Assembly: GCA_024516035.1 (NCBI GenBank)
Contig: CM044967.1
Span: 18,698,810-18,762,809, forward strand
DNA: 64,000 bases
Reading direction: 5' to 3'
Source of the DNA: Bactericera cockerelli
Taxonomy: Eukaryota; Arthropoda; Insecta; Hemiptera; Triozidae
The position numbers and the translations under genes were made by a program. Of the stretch, positions 42,201 through 53,692 are shown piece by piece. The notes beneath the pieces are model-generated. The model was not told where the DNA came from. It did no database searches and was given only the letters and a program-made list of their open reading frames with translations. Position 1 is the stretch's first letter. Each line of letters starts with the position of its first letter.

Positions 42201-43059
42201 AAAAACTTCGTCCATTTTGTTGTCGTCGGGGATAGACCCCATAATGCTCACGGATAGACCCACGGAAGTAATTATTCCCTGAATCTAAATAAATAAAATA
42301 GATATCGAGATACATTACCATTTAATATGATTAATTATTTATCACAATACATGCATATTCAAACCCACTTGATTCATCAAAACATTGACTGAGTAACTTT
42401 TGGGGTCGCGTGGAAGTCACTCAATATTTTTGGAGGGCCAAAGAATACCAACCACCCTTAAAAATATATTATTAATTCATGTAAAGAAATAAATATGTTT
42501 TTTTATTTACATGAATTAACAGGAATTACCGTTAAAGGTACGATTTTTTGTCCTATTCTATTACATAATTACATATATTATTTTAAATCTAGATAAAAAC
42601 TTAATTTAAATTAATAAATAAATATATTTTTTAAGGGGTGCAGGGGGGGGGACTCTTTTGGCACTCCAAAAATATTAACAGACTGCCTTGCGGCTCCCAA
42701 AACTTACCCGGTCAATGTTTTGACTAATCAAGTGGAGCATTAAATAATGACGTAAGTGTGAATATGCATGTGCTAAATAATTAATCATATTAAATGGAAT
42801 TAAAATATCCAGGAATTAAAATGGAATTAAAATATTTATAAAATAAAATATATAAATAAATAATATCTAAATACATAATATCAAAATAAATAATTACCAC
42901 TGAAATATCTATGTCCAAATAATTACAAAAATAAATATAATACATAATTATACATAATGAACATACGTTAGTTCATTAGCTCAGAATGCTTAGATGATGT
43001 TTATAATATGTAACTTATAAGAATAGATATAAAAAGTTTCAAATTCATGTCTGAGGGCC
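42201..43059. other. Very AT-rich DNA, no feature
   Basis: Runs of AAATAAATA occur, and a C-rich patch GTGCAGGGGGGGGGAC lies at 42638-42653. TTAATTCATGTAAAG and its inverse lie at 42471-42520. No gene is seen. Confidence 0.3.
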
Positions 43060-43155
43060 AAATTATTATACAGGATTAAAGTTAACCACAACGCACTATA
43101 GCCCAACTTGAGGAACAGTTAATCTTAAATTTAATCCTGTTTTATAATTCGATCC
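43060..43155. mobile_element. Short TIR element (AGGGCCAAATTAT type)
   Basis: AGGGCCAAATTATTATACAG at the left and CTGTTTTATAATTCGATCCT at the right are inverted. It is about 96 bp. Confidence 0.55.
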
Positions 43156-43439
43156 TAAATAAGATTCAGATCGTGTTTTATAATGAGAAAGAACAACAAC
43201 AATAAAACAATATTTAAAATGATGTATTTAAAACATTATTTAATAATACCTAGTTACTTTCTATTGCCTCTAAGGTATAAAAAGTATTGTTTTTTTTTGT
43301 AATAGGTAGAGGGTACCGACATGAATTTGTAGAATTTGTATTTATTTTTTTATATTCTAAAGACTTAATACAATTTTTTTCTCATTTATTAGTATTTATT
43401 TATAAATAAAACAATGACCGCTGATGGCCATCCTTACAA

Positions 43440-44470
43440 CACACTTTCCTCATGAATTTGAGTTTTTGACCACATAATAATAAGACTCTGAGGGTTAGGT
43501 GGTAGAAAATGCTTTCAGCATTAACCTCGCCTGGTGGTAACCTTCCACTAAAGAGTGTTATTATTATACATACATATCCTTTGTCGTTCCGTTAATGAAC
43601 AGGTCGACGTTTTTATATTATTATAATTACAGTAAATTTAATGATTAAATTGATTGTTTGTTTAGGGATCCATGTAAAACCCTGTAGAATAGAAAGTTCG
43701 TATTGGACTGACGTAACTTAGTAATCTTTCTCCACCTCTTCCTCTTGGATATGTTAACTGGGCGGACTCGGAGAACTGGTTAAATTTTAAATTGATGTTT
43801 TTGTTGGTTTATTTTTTTTATTTATCTTTTCGATTATTTATGTTTATTATTATTATTTTAAATTGACCTATTGGTATAGGTAACTAAATTGAAGCTGTGA
43901 GGTTTTTTTTTGGGGTATGAGATATTTGTGACCACATAAGAATAAGACTCTGAGAGTTAGGTGGTAGAAAATGCTTTGAGAATCAACCTCACCTGGTGGT
44001 TACCTTCCACTAAAGAGTATTATTATTATTTTTTTTACTCTAGGTTGTGGGTATTTAGAGGAGGTAACATACATCGGTGGTAGAGAGGTTAAGACGTTAG
44101 CCTCTTGTACAATTCAATGAACTTTTGCAATTTATTAACTGATACTATTGACTGACGAAGAGTGCGGCCTGTATGGTCCTACATTTTCTTTTGTACCTAC
44201 AATTAAATAACTTTTCTAATTCAATAACTGATGCAATGACTACCGTGCACTGGTAGTCATTGTTAAGACAAGTGGTTAAGACACTATTCTGGTAATCCAA
44301 GTAGCGTAGGAATCCGTTGGTACGAACCCCACCCAGTGCATGAATTTTTCCTCATTTATTTCAGTATATGACCACATAATAATAGCACTCTGAGGGTTAG
44401 ATGGTAGAAAATGCTGCAGCATTAACCTCGCTTGGTGGTTACCTTCCACTAAAGGGTCCATTATTATTGG
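43440..44470 (+). mobile_element. Three family B SINE copies with AT-rich DNA between
   Basis: 43440-43570 and 43915-44030 are 3' parts with AAGACTCTGAGGGTTAGGTG-type bodies and (TTA)n tails. 44243-44470 is a nearly complete copy with head. All are plus-strand. 44040-44110 holds a decayed head-like word (GGTGGTAGAGAGGTTAAGAC). Confidence 0.65.
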
Positions 44471-44499
44471 TGTTTTATTGCACTATATCAAAAGATTTA

Positions 44500-45660
44500 G
44501 GTAGAATTATCTCTCGACAACATTGTTGTCTTACTCGATAATTGTCTTCCAAGTTAAATATTTGCTTACCAGGGACTCGAACCACCGAATTTCATGTTAC
44601 GAGTCATTGCTACATTACTGTTCCAAAGGATTTTCAACAGTCAGAATTATCTCTCGACAACTATGTCTAGCAGATCATCCATGTAATTCAGAGTTCTCTG
44701 AGAAGAGTAAGTCAAATAATGTCTTACAAGTCAAATAAAAGTTATCAGTTATCATATTTGTGTTTATCACTTTCGTGATATCAAAACTACTCAAACTCGC
44801 TTTACTAAATCTACGCTGAAACCGGGACTTGAACCACCGACCTCCAGGTTACAAGTCCGCCGTCTATCGATCAAGCTACTGAGGTCGGTTTACAAGTCAA
44901 ATATTTGCTTACTAGGAACTCGAACCACCGGCCTCCAGCTTACGAGTCTTCGTTCGAGCTACATTACCAAAGGATTTTAACAGGTAGAATTATCTCTCTA
45001 CAACTTTGTGTAGCAAATCGTCCATGTATTTCAAATATCTCAGTTGAATACTTGCACTGCTAGGGGTTCGAACCATCGATCTCCAGTCATAGATTGAGCT
45101 ACATCGGACTGAGTCCGATTTTTAATAGGCACAATTATCTCTCTACAACTTTGTCTAGCAAATCGTTCATGTATTTCAAATTTCTCAGCTGAATTCTTGC
45201 TCTGCTAGGGACTCGAACCACCGATCTCTTTGTTACGAGTCATCGATCGAGCTACATCACCAAAGGATTTTTAACAGGCAGAATTATCTCTCGACAATTT
45301 TGTCTAGAAGATGGTCCATGTATTTCTCTGAGAGTCAGTTAAATAATGTCGAACACGTCAAATATTTTTTCCTTTAAAGGAAATCGAACCTCCGACCTCC
45401 AGGTTAAAGGATTCTCAACAGGCAGAATTATCTCTCTCGACAACTTTGTCTAGCAAATTTTCCATGTATTTCAAATTTCTCAGTTGAATCTCCGCTTGCT
45501 CTGTTAGGTCTAAACACGTCAAATATTTTTGCCTTAAAAGGAAATCGAACCTCCGACCTCCAGGTTAAAGGATTCTCAACAGGCAGAATTATCTCTCTCG
45601 ACAACTTTGTCTAGCAGATCGTCGTCCATGTATTTCAGAGTTCTCTGAGAGTCAGTCGCG
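44500..45660. repeat. Tandem array of ~140-165-bp units containing a tRNA-SINE head
   Basis: The phrase AATTATCTCTCGACAACTTT recurs seven times (44508, 44643, 44989, 45131, 45282, 45426, 45588). It is followed by GTCTAGCAGATCGTCCATGT and by a reverse-complement SINE A head (ACTCGAACCACCGATCTCCA). One unit has been split by a complete SINE A copy at 44745-44890. Confidence 0.75.
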
Positions 45661-45934
45661 AGTTGGAAATACTTTAGTTGTAGTTGCTCCGTTGTTTGTT
45701 TGTTGTATCAAGCCAGGCAGTTTTGTTCTCTCGTGCTGACAAGTCAATGACCTGGCTGTAGGAGCATGCGCCTTCCCGTGCTATTACTAACCTACTTTCC
45801 GCAAGGCAAATATACTCCGTCGAACATCATCTCTTTTTCGTATATTTCTTGTTTTGATATCAATATTTCATATGGATTCTTTACGATTTTCGAGTTCGTT
45901 TTGCTATCTATAATAGTCGTAGACCCTTTAGACC
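45661..45934. other. Short unique block, possible promoter-like DNA
   Basis: This non-repetitive stretch has GTCAATGACCTGGCTGTAGG, AGCATGCGCCTTCCCGTGCT and an arthropod-initiator-like TCAGTC at 45652-45657. No exon is readable. The AGCATGCGCC word also occurs at 14566-14575. Confidence 0.25.
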
Positions 45935-46500
45935 GACTTCGGTAGCTCGATCGATAGCTCAGTAGTAGCAGACCCTTCAGGCGGTAGCTCAGTAGCGGCG
46001 GACTCGTAACCTGGAGGTCGGTGGTTCGAGTTCCGAGTACGGTAGATACAGTTGAACCTGGATATAAAGGAATTGGATGTAAGAGAAACCTGGATATAAG
46101 AGAAAAATACCAGCTCTAATTTACCTCCCTGTTAGGTAGAATAATCTCTTTATAAGAGAAACCTAGATATAAGAGAAAAATACCAGCTCCAATTTACCTC
46201 TCTGTAAGGTAGAATAAACTCTTTATAAGAGAAACCTGGATATAAGAGAAAAATACCAGCTCCAATTTACCTCTCTATAATTATCTCTTTATAATCGAAT
46301 ACTGTATATAAGAGAAAAATATGAGCTCCAATTTACCTCTCTAAAAGGGAAAATAATCTCTTTATAAGAGGAACCTGGATATAAGAGAAAAATACCAGTT
46401 CCAATTTACCTCTCTGTAAGGGAAAATAATCTCTTTATAAGAGAAACCTGGGTATAAGAGAGACAATTTTTTTTGCGTTCTCTTATATCCAGGTATATTC
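45935..46500. mobile_element. SINE A head fragment and tandem pogo-like repeat
   Basis: 45935-46040 is a plus-strand A head with an internal duplication of GCTCAGTAG. 46047-46500 starts TACAGTTGAACCTGGATATA and contains five units of about 75-95 bp with AACCTGGATATAAGAGAAAA and CTCCAATTTACCTCTCT. It ends TTCTCTTATATCCAGGTATA. Confidence 0.65.
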
Positions 46501-47054
46501 TATATTTATCTAATATTATATAAAGGCTAATACTTCCGACAGGGCAATCAGTATAAACGGAAATACATCTGTATTGATAGCATTGATATTATTATTTAAC
46601 TCCTTATATAAAGAGTCTTGATAGTGTACATATTCTGTTATGTCTCAGTGTAAAGTAGAAACTTTAGGTACCTTTGTAGAAACTGTGACTTGGAGAAACG
46701 ACTCTGTAGTATGTCTAGTTACTGTAACTGGTAACTGTACAGAGAGGTAGGCTGCTGTAACTGCAAATAAAACACATTATAAAGCTCTAACGGGGCATCT
46801 GACAGCAATAGTTATTATTTACACATTATAATTAAATAATTAAGAGGTAGCCTTATTACAATGCGAAGATATAATGTTTCAGTATAAACAGATTTTTATA
46901 GTATAAACAGAAAGGTGAGAAGTTGTACTTGGAAAATTATTCCGTATTTTATTAACTCATTATAATTAAATAATAATTGAAAGGTAGTCTTACAATGCGA
47001 AGATATAATGTTTCAGTATAAACAGAAAAGTGAGAAGTTCAATATAAACAGAAT
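46501..47054. other. AT-rich DNA with repeated L segments
   Basis: L core words are at 46903 and 47022, each preceded by TTTCAGTATAAACAGA and by GAAGATATAATG. A unit of about 110 bp seems duplicated at 46850-46920 and 46960-47040. No gene. Confidence 0.4.
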
Positions 47055-47240
47055 CAGTATAAACAGAAAAGTGAGAAGTTGTACTAGATGTACATGAATA
47101 TCAGAACATACCAGATAGCTGTTTCGAGCTTATTTGCTCTCATCAGCAGGTAATAGTTCTGAGTATCCATGCCATCAACTAACCTCGCTATTTTAATCAG
47201 TATAAACAGAAAAGTGAGAAGTTGTATTAGATGTTGTAGA
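47055..47240 (-). repeat. Retrozyme-like dimeric segment with degenerate hammerhead
   Basis: CAGTATAAACAGAAAAGTGA recurs at 47055 and 47198, so one whole 143-bp monomer is bounded by a second partial one. The ribozyme (47161-47102, minus) keeps CTGATGA, GAGC/GCTC and GAAA. Stem III reads ACAGCTAT, and one base is lost at the start of the stem I 3' strand, so it is probably weak or inactive. Confidence 0.75.
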
Positions 47241-47479
47241 GTTAGAGTTAGAGAAGTTGTACTTGAAAGGTTATTCTGTACCCGAAAGTTTGTTGTATAA
47301 AGCAGAATTATGTCTAATACTCTTTTGGCCGAACCATGTAACAGTATTAAAGTTAAGACAAGCCAGAATCTTAAATTTTCATCACTGGAAAAAATTATGT
47401 AACTCTATTCAATGATTATTGCAGTGATAATATAGTAATAACAACAATATTTTACATTTTTGCGCAATCCAGAAACGTG

Positions 47480-47484
<5 letters not shown>

Positions 47485-47522
<38 letters not shown>

Positions 47523-47524
47523 CT
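47485..47524. repeat. GA microsatellite
   Basis: (GA)n of about 17 repeats directly next to the palindromic element that follows. Confidence 0.9.
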
Positions 47525-48292
47525 GAGGGTGTCCCATTATCTCGAGAACTACTGATGATAGAAAAAATCTGTTCAAGATCATTTTCATAGCTCTAAAGGG
47601 GACATTTAATGTTGACCCCTAGAAGTTTCTCGGATGACCCCTTCAAGGTTATTTCAAGGTCACCTTCGGAATTTTAAAAGGCACCCCCTATTTTTATGCC
47701 ATTTTTGAAATCTACACAAAATTTTAGGTTAAAAAAATTCTTACTTGTCATTTTTGGCACAATCAATTTCACACTTTTTAGGGAGTGTGAGATTTTTTCG
47801 ATCTTAGACCATGAGTGCAGCATATCAAATCAGTCTACTTTTAAGTGTTGAACACGATAATTATATTGGTTTTTCATTTTACTTAACTTTTTAGGTCCCT
47901 TATACTAGAGATCGACTTTTTTAAGTAAAATGGAAAAACAATATTATTATCGTGTTCAGTACTTAAAATTAGACTGATTTGATATGCCGCACTCATGGTC
48001 CAAGATGGAAAAAAATCTCACACTCCCTAAAAGGTGTGAAACTGAGTGTGACAAAAATTTAAAGTAACCTAAAAATTTATGTTGATTTCACAAATGTTAT
48101 AAAAACTATCGGGTGCCATTTAAAATTCTAAAGGTGACCTTGAAATAACCTTGAGGGGGTCATCCGAGAAACTTTTAGAGGTCACCATCAAATGTCTCCT
48201 TTAGAGCTATGAAAGTAATCTTGAACAGATTTTTTCTCTCGTCAGTAGTTCTCGAGATATTTGAATGTCTCGTTTATAATGGAAACACCCTC
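47525..48292. mobile_element. 768-bp palindromic foldback element
   Basis: The left arm from GAGGGTGTCCCATTAT and the right arm ending ATAATGGAAACACCCTC are inverted almost to the centre (about 47890-47920), making arms of roughly 370 bp. Shared words include CTCGAGAACTACTGA, GCTCTAAAGG, GACCTTGAAATAACCTTG and ACACTCCCTAAAA. Arms differ by several small substitutions, so this copy is older than the foldback at 13021. It is non-coding. Confidence 0.8.
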
Positions 48293-48299
48293 TATATGT

Positions 48300-49016
48300 C
48301 CTAGCTAAAAGGCGGGGTAATTGCCTGTGGCAATCTCGTCCACCCAACCCTTGGAACTAGAAACGTCCCATTGCGGGTTCGGGAGCTCACAATGTCAGAA
48401 GCCTGCGGTTAAAGCCCCGAAAAAATAAGAGGAGAAGAAGAAGAAGAAGCAAACTTGAAGTTGAGCCAAAAAAAAGGAAAAAGAAAAACTATAGTCATCA
48501 GAAAAACAAACTCATTCACTAATACTCGTATTTTTATGAAAGACATTCCATTGATTTGAAACATTTTTTTATTTATTTTAAGATCATTTTTTCACTGCAT
48601 CCCGTCTTAGCCATGAAACAGGAGCTACTGTAGACGCTTGTGGTCTGTGTTGTAGTTTTCACATCCCGTAGAAAGCCTGCCCTCTCGAGAAGTGTCTCTT
48701 TTACTCTGTCTTATCCCGCATAAGCAGGATCGACGTTGTTCAACCTCATGGTTAAGGTTGGTTGGTTTTGGCACATTTTTACGGCTGGATGACCTACCTC
48801 CCTAACGCCAACAATTCTATTTGATTTAACGTCCTGGATCGGACGGGGGTTTTACCCTCCATCCGCTGGGAATTGTACCAGCTACCCACATTAACCTCAC
48901 CCAGCCTGGGTAGGGCCGGGAATGCCAGTCTCACATGTACGGAGGGAATAGAATTTTCTGTAAAAAATCTGCTCCGACCGGGGATCGAACTCAGGATCTC
49001 TGGACTACGGGCAGCC
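48300..49016 (-). mobile_element. LINE G fragment, family M fragment and SINE E copy
   Basis: 48300-48358 is a short G end (TCCTAGCTAAAAGGCGGGGT, TCCACCCAACCC). A GAA run follows at 48430-48448. 48575-48690 has family M words. 48695-49016 is a long E copy with its 3' end (TCTGTCTTATCCCGCATAAG) through the head (GGGATCGAACTCAGGATC). Confidence 0.6.
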
Positions 49017-49129
49017 CAGACTCATAATAAATATTATGCCAAGCCAAATTTAAAGATCTCCTTTTCTTGTTTCAATTTTATTCCACGCCTTTGCAGACCT
49101 TACTGAATGATTGTGAGGTATGCTCACAA

Positions 49130-49160
<31 letters not shown>

Positions 49161-49181
49161 TTCTATCTATCTCCCTCTCTC

Positions 49182-49212
<31 letters not shown>

Positions 49213-49300
49213 TTCTATCTCTCTCTCTCTCTTCCTCCCCCTTTTCTATCTCTGTTCCTCTCCTGTCTTTTTTATTTATCTCTCTTTTTTTCGTTCCCAC
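49130..49300. repeat. CT microsatellite
   Basis: Mixed (CT)n and CTTTCTATCT repeats. Frames across it are low complexity. Confidence 0.9.
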
Positions 49301-49523
49301 CTCTATTCAAGTTTTTATTTTCTTTCACATTTGTTTTATTTATGTAGAAAAATATTATTTTTTGCGCAGAATTTGCATTTTTTGTGATACTTTAACCAAT
49401 GAGAGATATCCGAGGTTTGATCAACTGATTGAAAAGTAAATTCGTAATAGCTATACGATAGGTACTCACCCAATACAAATTAACTTAATTTTTTTTTTTA
49501 TATCCAGAACTGTGTTATAATAA

Positions 49524-49738
49524 CGTGCACTGGTAGTCAAGTGGTTATCGCGCTAGTCTGGTAATCCAGGTAGCGTAGGGATCCGTGGGTTCGAATCCCA
49601 TCCAGTGCATGAATTTTTCCTCATTAATTTGAGTATGTGACAACGTAATAATATTACTCCGAGTGTTAGGTGGTAGAAAATGCTTTGAGCATTCACCTCG
49701 CCTGGTGGTTATCTTTCACTGAAGAGTGTTATTATTAT
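49524..49738 (+). mobile_element. SINE family B, full copy
   Basis: The head starts GTGCACTGGTAGTCAAGTGG. It has an intact B box GGTTCGAATCCCATCC and ends GAAGAGTGTTATTATTATAA. It is one of the best preserved B copies. Confidence 0.8.
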
Positions 49739-50050
49739 AATTACAGTATTATTAATACTATTGTAGAAAAAGACACCAACACTGGTGTCGCAAATCTCGA
49801 TTGATTTTACCGCGCAAAAGTAGAAAAGAAATCTCAAAGTTTACTTTTTTTCAGTTGTTTCCCTTTTTTTCAGTTGTTTCCTCTTACATTTCTGAGAAAT
49901 TTTATATTAAGCTATTGTACTCATGTCAGCAAGTCAGCCAGAACAAACAGAAAAGTGAGCAGTTGTATACACATGAATATTAGAACATTCCTGGATCAAA
50001 AAATGTAGGTAGGAGAGTTAAAAAATAAAACAAAAAACAATTAAATTGAG
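49739..50050. other. AT-rich DNA with an L word at 49945
   Basis: No gene. A duplicated TTTTTTTCAGTTGTTTCC lies at 49845-49880. Confidence 0.4.
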
Positions 50051-50053
50051 TAT

Positions 50054-50256
50054 CAGTATAAACAGAAAAGTGAGAAGTTCTATTTCACATGAATATCAGA
50101 ACATCCCTGGAGAGCTGTTTCGAGCTTATTCGCTCTCATCAGCAGGCAGTAGTTCTGAATATCCATGCCATCAACCTCTGCATGCCAGTATAAACAGAGA
50201 AGTGAGAAGTTGTATTAGATCTACACGAATATCAGAACATACTGGACAGCTGACAG
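50054..50256 (-). repeat. Second retrozyme-like dimeric segment
   Basis: CAGTATAAACAGA recurs at 50054 and 50186, a 132-bp period. The hammerhead on the minus strand (50157-50098) keeps CTGATGA, GAGC/GCTC with loop GAATAA, and GAAA. Stem III reads ACAGCTCTC and stem I is TGCCTG against CAGGGA. A second, 5'-lacking ribozyme end (CAGCTGTCCAGTATGTTCTG on the minus strand) is at about 50236-50255. Confidence 0.75.
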
Positions 50257-50964
50257 CAATTAATAAATAAATAATATTAATCTAACAGACTATGTTAAAA
50301 TTAAAGTTTAGTATTATTTTTTTAGTATTAGCATTAGTATTGATTGAACCATTGTTACATTTTAATGTGGAAGAGGTACTTGCCATTAAATTTAATTGAT
50401 ATACATAACATCAATAACGGTCGTTATTTTACTTTGAATATCAAATAATGCAAATTTTGCGCAAAAAAAATACCAAAATTTCGAACTACAAGGCAAAAAG
50501 AATCAAAATATTGCAATGAAATTCTGTAGATATCAGTTGTATGAAATGTACACTTTACAGTACACGTAATCTACCAGGATTTCAAACTCAAACGGACGAC
50601 TCGAGTTCTTTGCCCCTACGAAACAAGCGTTGTATTTTTAACCGAATGTGGGCGAAATAAGAAAATAGAGTCATCGGTTTGAACCGTAAATCGCTGATTA
50701 AGAAAACAATTAGTAATGCTGATCAAACCGACCGCTTATAAGGTTTCAGAAAGCATGTTTGATTTTTTTTGCCAGATTTGTAATTTATTTGCAATAATAA
50801 TATTGTAAATAATAAGTTTAATAGGTAACATATATTTAATGCGACTACCCCACACTAAGGGGATACAGTCCTCTTGTTTTGTGGGGTAGTTTCAATTCTT
50901 AAAATAGTTTTTTTTTTATCTCTAACTCATACTCTAAGAATCACTGGGTAATCACAGGGTGCAT
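50257..50964. other. AT-rich DNA, no feature
   Basis: An inverted pair, GCGACTACCCCACA (50840) and TTTTGTGGGGTAGT (50876), makes a possible hairpin with a loop of about 23 bases. No gene. Confidence 0.3.
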
Positions 50965-51178
50965 TGTGCACTGATAGTCAAGTGGTTAACGCGCTTGTCT
51001 GGTAATGCAGGTAGCGTAGGGATCCGTTGGTTCGAATCCTACCCAGTGCATAAATTTTTCCTCATTAATTTGAGTTTGTGACCACAAATTAATAAAACTC
51101 TGAGGGTTAGGTGGTAGAAAATGCTGTGAGAATTAACCTCGCCTGGTGGTACCTTCCACTAAAGAGTGTTATTATTAG
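50965..51178 (+). mobile_element. SINE family B, full copy
   Basis: The head is GTGCACTGATAGTCAAGTGG and the body GAGGGTTAGGTGGTAGAAAA. The (ATT)n tail is short. Confidence 0.75.
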
Positions 51179-51265
51179 TCTTTTTGGTTTTGTTAGTGTG
51201 TTTTGGAATATGGTAAATGTACCTACCAATTATTGGAAGATTTTCGATACTTTTGCTCATCATCA

Positions 51266-51915
51266 TAATAGGGTGGCGTCATCGTGAACGATGGTAGCCA
51301 GGCAGTGGAGGAATGACTCAGCACCTCTTTCGTGTTATTTGTGTTATCTGAATTTATTTCATTACCTACATTTCGTGTTATTTGTGTTATCTAAATTTAT
51401 TTCATTACCTACATTTCTTTTGTTACTTGTGTTATCTGAAGTTATTCCATTACACACATTTCGTGTTAGTTGTGTTATCTGAAGTTATTTCATTACCTAC
51501 ATTTCATGTTAGTTGTGTCATCTGAAGTTATTTATTTCTTTTATTTTTTATATAAATTTATTCCATTACACAGATTTCGTGTTATTTGTGTTATCTGAAT
51601 TTATTTCATTACCTACATTTCGTGTTATTTGTGTTATCTGAATTTATTTGATTACCTACATTTCGTGTTATTTGTGTTATCTAAAACTATTTCATTACCT
51701 AAATTGCGTGTTATTTGTGTGTATCTGAAGTTATTTCATTACCTACATTTCGTGTTATTTGTGTTATCTGAAGTTATTTCATTACCTACATTTCGTGTTA
51801 GTTGTGTTATCTGACGTTATTTCATTACCTACATTTCGTGTTAGTTGTGTTATCTGAAGTTATTTCATTACACACAAATCGTGTTAGCTGTCTGAATGGC
51901 GGATACCTACATTTC
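51266..51915. repeat. Family Q fragment then ~40-bp minisatellite, about 14 units
   Basis: 51266-51325 is family Q (GTGGCGTCATCGTGAACGAT). From 51326 the unit is TTTCGTGTTATTTGTGTTAT, CTGAAGTTATTTCATTACC and TACA, repeated about 14 times with point changes. The leucine/phenylalanine-rich frames at 51291-51814 are repeat-derived. Confidence 0.85.
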
Positions 51916-52284
51916 GTGTTTACGTGAGTGATTCAATGGTGGAACGGACGGGAACAGTTTGCCAGTGTGGCGTAATCATCGGAGGGGTTCATTCCTCCCG
52001 AATCAAGATTGTTAAAGTAAGAGAAGAGAGAAAGATAGAGAGAGAGATAGAGAGAGAGGAGGAGAGAGAAAGAGAGAGAGAGAGAGCAGTTACGTATACA
52101 TGCGGAAGAGAAACTTAAATCCAGTCTTCAGAATGCTCAAGCTTTCTGCCTGTACAGTTACGTATGTCTTGTAGCCCAGGCAAATCGAGAAAAAAATGGC
52201 AAAAATAGCCAGTTAGAGGTACCTACTCTTTTTTTTGCTGGGAAAAAAATTACAGAAATTGCAAATTAAAAGTACCTGCCTATA
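51916..52284. other. Short unique block and GA microsatellite
   Basis: 51920-52015 is non-repetitive and open in one frame (RTGTVCQCGVIIGGVHSS). It is followed by a donor-like GTAAGAGA and the GA microsatellite at 52020-52086. It is not convincing enough to call an exon. Confidence 0.25.
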
Positions 52285-52395
52285 GATTCTCACCGACTTG
52301 TAACCTGGAGGTCGGTGGTTCTAGTCCTGGTTTCAGCGTATATTTAGTAAAACGAGTTTGAGTCACGAAAGTATTTAACACAAATATGATAAATT
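52285..52395 (+). mobile_element. SINE family A, 5'-truncated copy
   Basis: Starts at GACTTGTAACCTGGAGGTCG and keeps GGTTCTAGTCCTGGTTTCAG and the 3' body. AT-rich DNA without features follows to 52869. Confidence 0.65.
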
Positions 52396-52869
52396 TTTAC
52401 CAGTAGATTCTCTTTTTTGCAGGTCTCTTGGCCAACTGAAGATCAAGAACTTTTCTAACTTTTTGAAAAAAATTCTACCAATAGTTACCTCTCTTGTGAA
52501 GTCTTTTGTCTATTTGAATGCAGTGTAGGCTTTCACTCTAATTATAACCGTTTTTTCCCCCTCTTTTTCCAAGGTCATTTTCATATCTCTATGTCAAGAT
52601 CATTCGTAAAAAAAAGCTTTTATAAAAAATAATTAAGTAAAAAGATCATGTGCGTTTATATCCCTGTAGGTTTTGTAGGGTGATCAAATATTTTAATGGC
52701 CCTTTAGATGTTTCCAACTTTCAATTATTTAGAATTTCAATGGTTTTATCAATAGTTTTACGCTAATCTTTTATTTTAACTAGTTGTTTTCCCGTACTTG
52801 GAAACGGGACTCCAGTGAACTAACACGTACATCAATAATTGTACTGCATGTATCAATTACCTATGTACT

Positions 52870-53061
52870 ATTTTGAAACACTTTTATGTGACTAGGATTC
52901 AAATTTTGATGACTTACTTTTCCCGACTTAAGTTTCGTCTATTTTATAGACAATTTCAAGGGAACTGAAAAATGTTGGTTGTGTACTATAGACAAAACTT
53001 AAGTCGGGAAAAGTAAGTCATCAAAATTTGAATCCTAGTCTTATAAAAGGTGTTTCAAAAT
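52870..53061. mobile_element. MITE with ~75-bp inverted repeats
   Basis: The left arm (52871-52949) begins TTTTGAAACACTTTTATGTG. The right arm (52986-53060) is its reverse complement and ends AAAAGGTGTTTCAAAA. The core AGTAAGTCATCAAAATTTGA is perfect in both arms. The loop is about 36 bases. Confidence 0.75.
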
Positions 53062-53182
53062 ATTCACAATAGGATGTCTAATGTAAACACCATGTTCAAT
53101 ATACCTATGTACTGTATTTAAAATAAAGAAAGCACAAAACGTTATTAAATAACAATATTATCAATTTATTTAATAAAACAAA

Positions 53183-53570
53183 CCGACCTCAGTAGCTTGA
53201 TCGATAAGGCGGCGGACTTGTAACCTGGAGGTCAGTGATTCAAGTCCTGGTTTCAGCGTGGATTTATTAAAGCTTGAGTTTGAGCAGTTGTGATATCACG
53301 AAAGTGATTAAAGCAAAAAGGATAACTTTTTTTATCACATAACACAACATAGATTATATAACTAACTAACTCACCCAACATAAGGGTTGGATGGAAGAGA
53401 TTGCCATAGGCAATAACCCCGCCCTTTAGTTAGGACATTATAGTTTATATTTATTTTTCTATTCTTTTTCCTTTTTATTGTATATATTGTTTCCATTTTT
53501 TCATTGTTATAATAATTATTTGTATTGAACATATGTCTTCTTATCTAATAAAGTGTATAATAATAATACA
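53183..53570 (+). mobile_element. SINE A copy followed by LINE G end
   Basis: 53183-53330 is a complete A copy (GATTCAAGTCCTGGTTTCAG). 53385-53570 runs from GGGTTGGATGGAAGAGATTG to TCTAATAAAGTGTATAATAA, a full-length G end in sense orientation. Confidence 0.7.
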
Positions 53571-53692
53571 ATTTCAGAAAGAGAAAAAATGATCACATTC
53601 AAAATAATTGAAAGCGATTTAGCTAACATCCAAAAAATATGGTTTATTCTCGATGTTAGTAATTTGTATTGTACCTACGGATAAAAAATAAA

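Noticed and set aside
51291..51814. Hydrophobic repetitive frames resembling membrane proteins
   Set aside because: Translation of the 40-bp minisatellite. There is no start context and no codon-level conservation.
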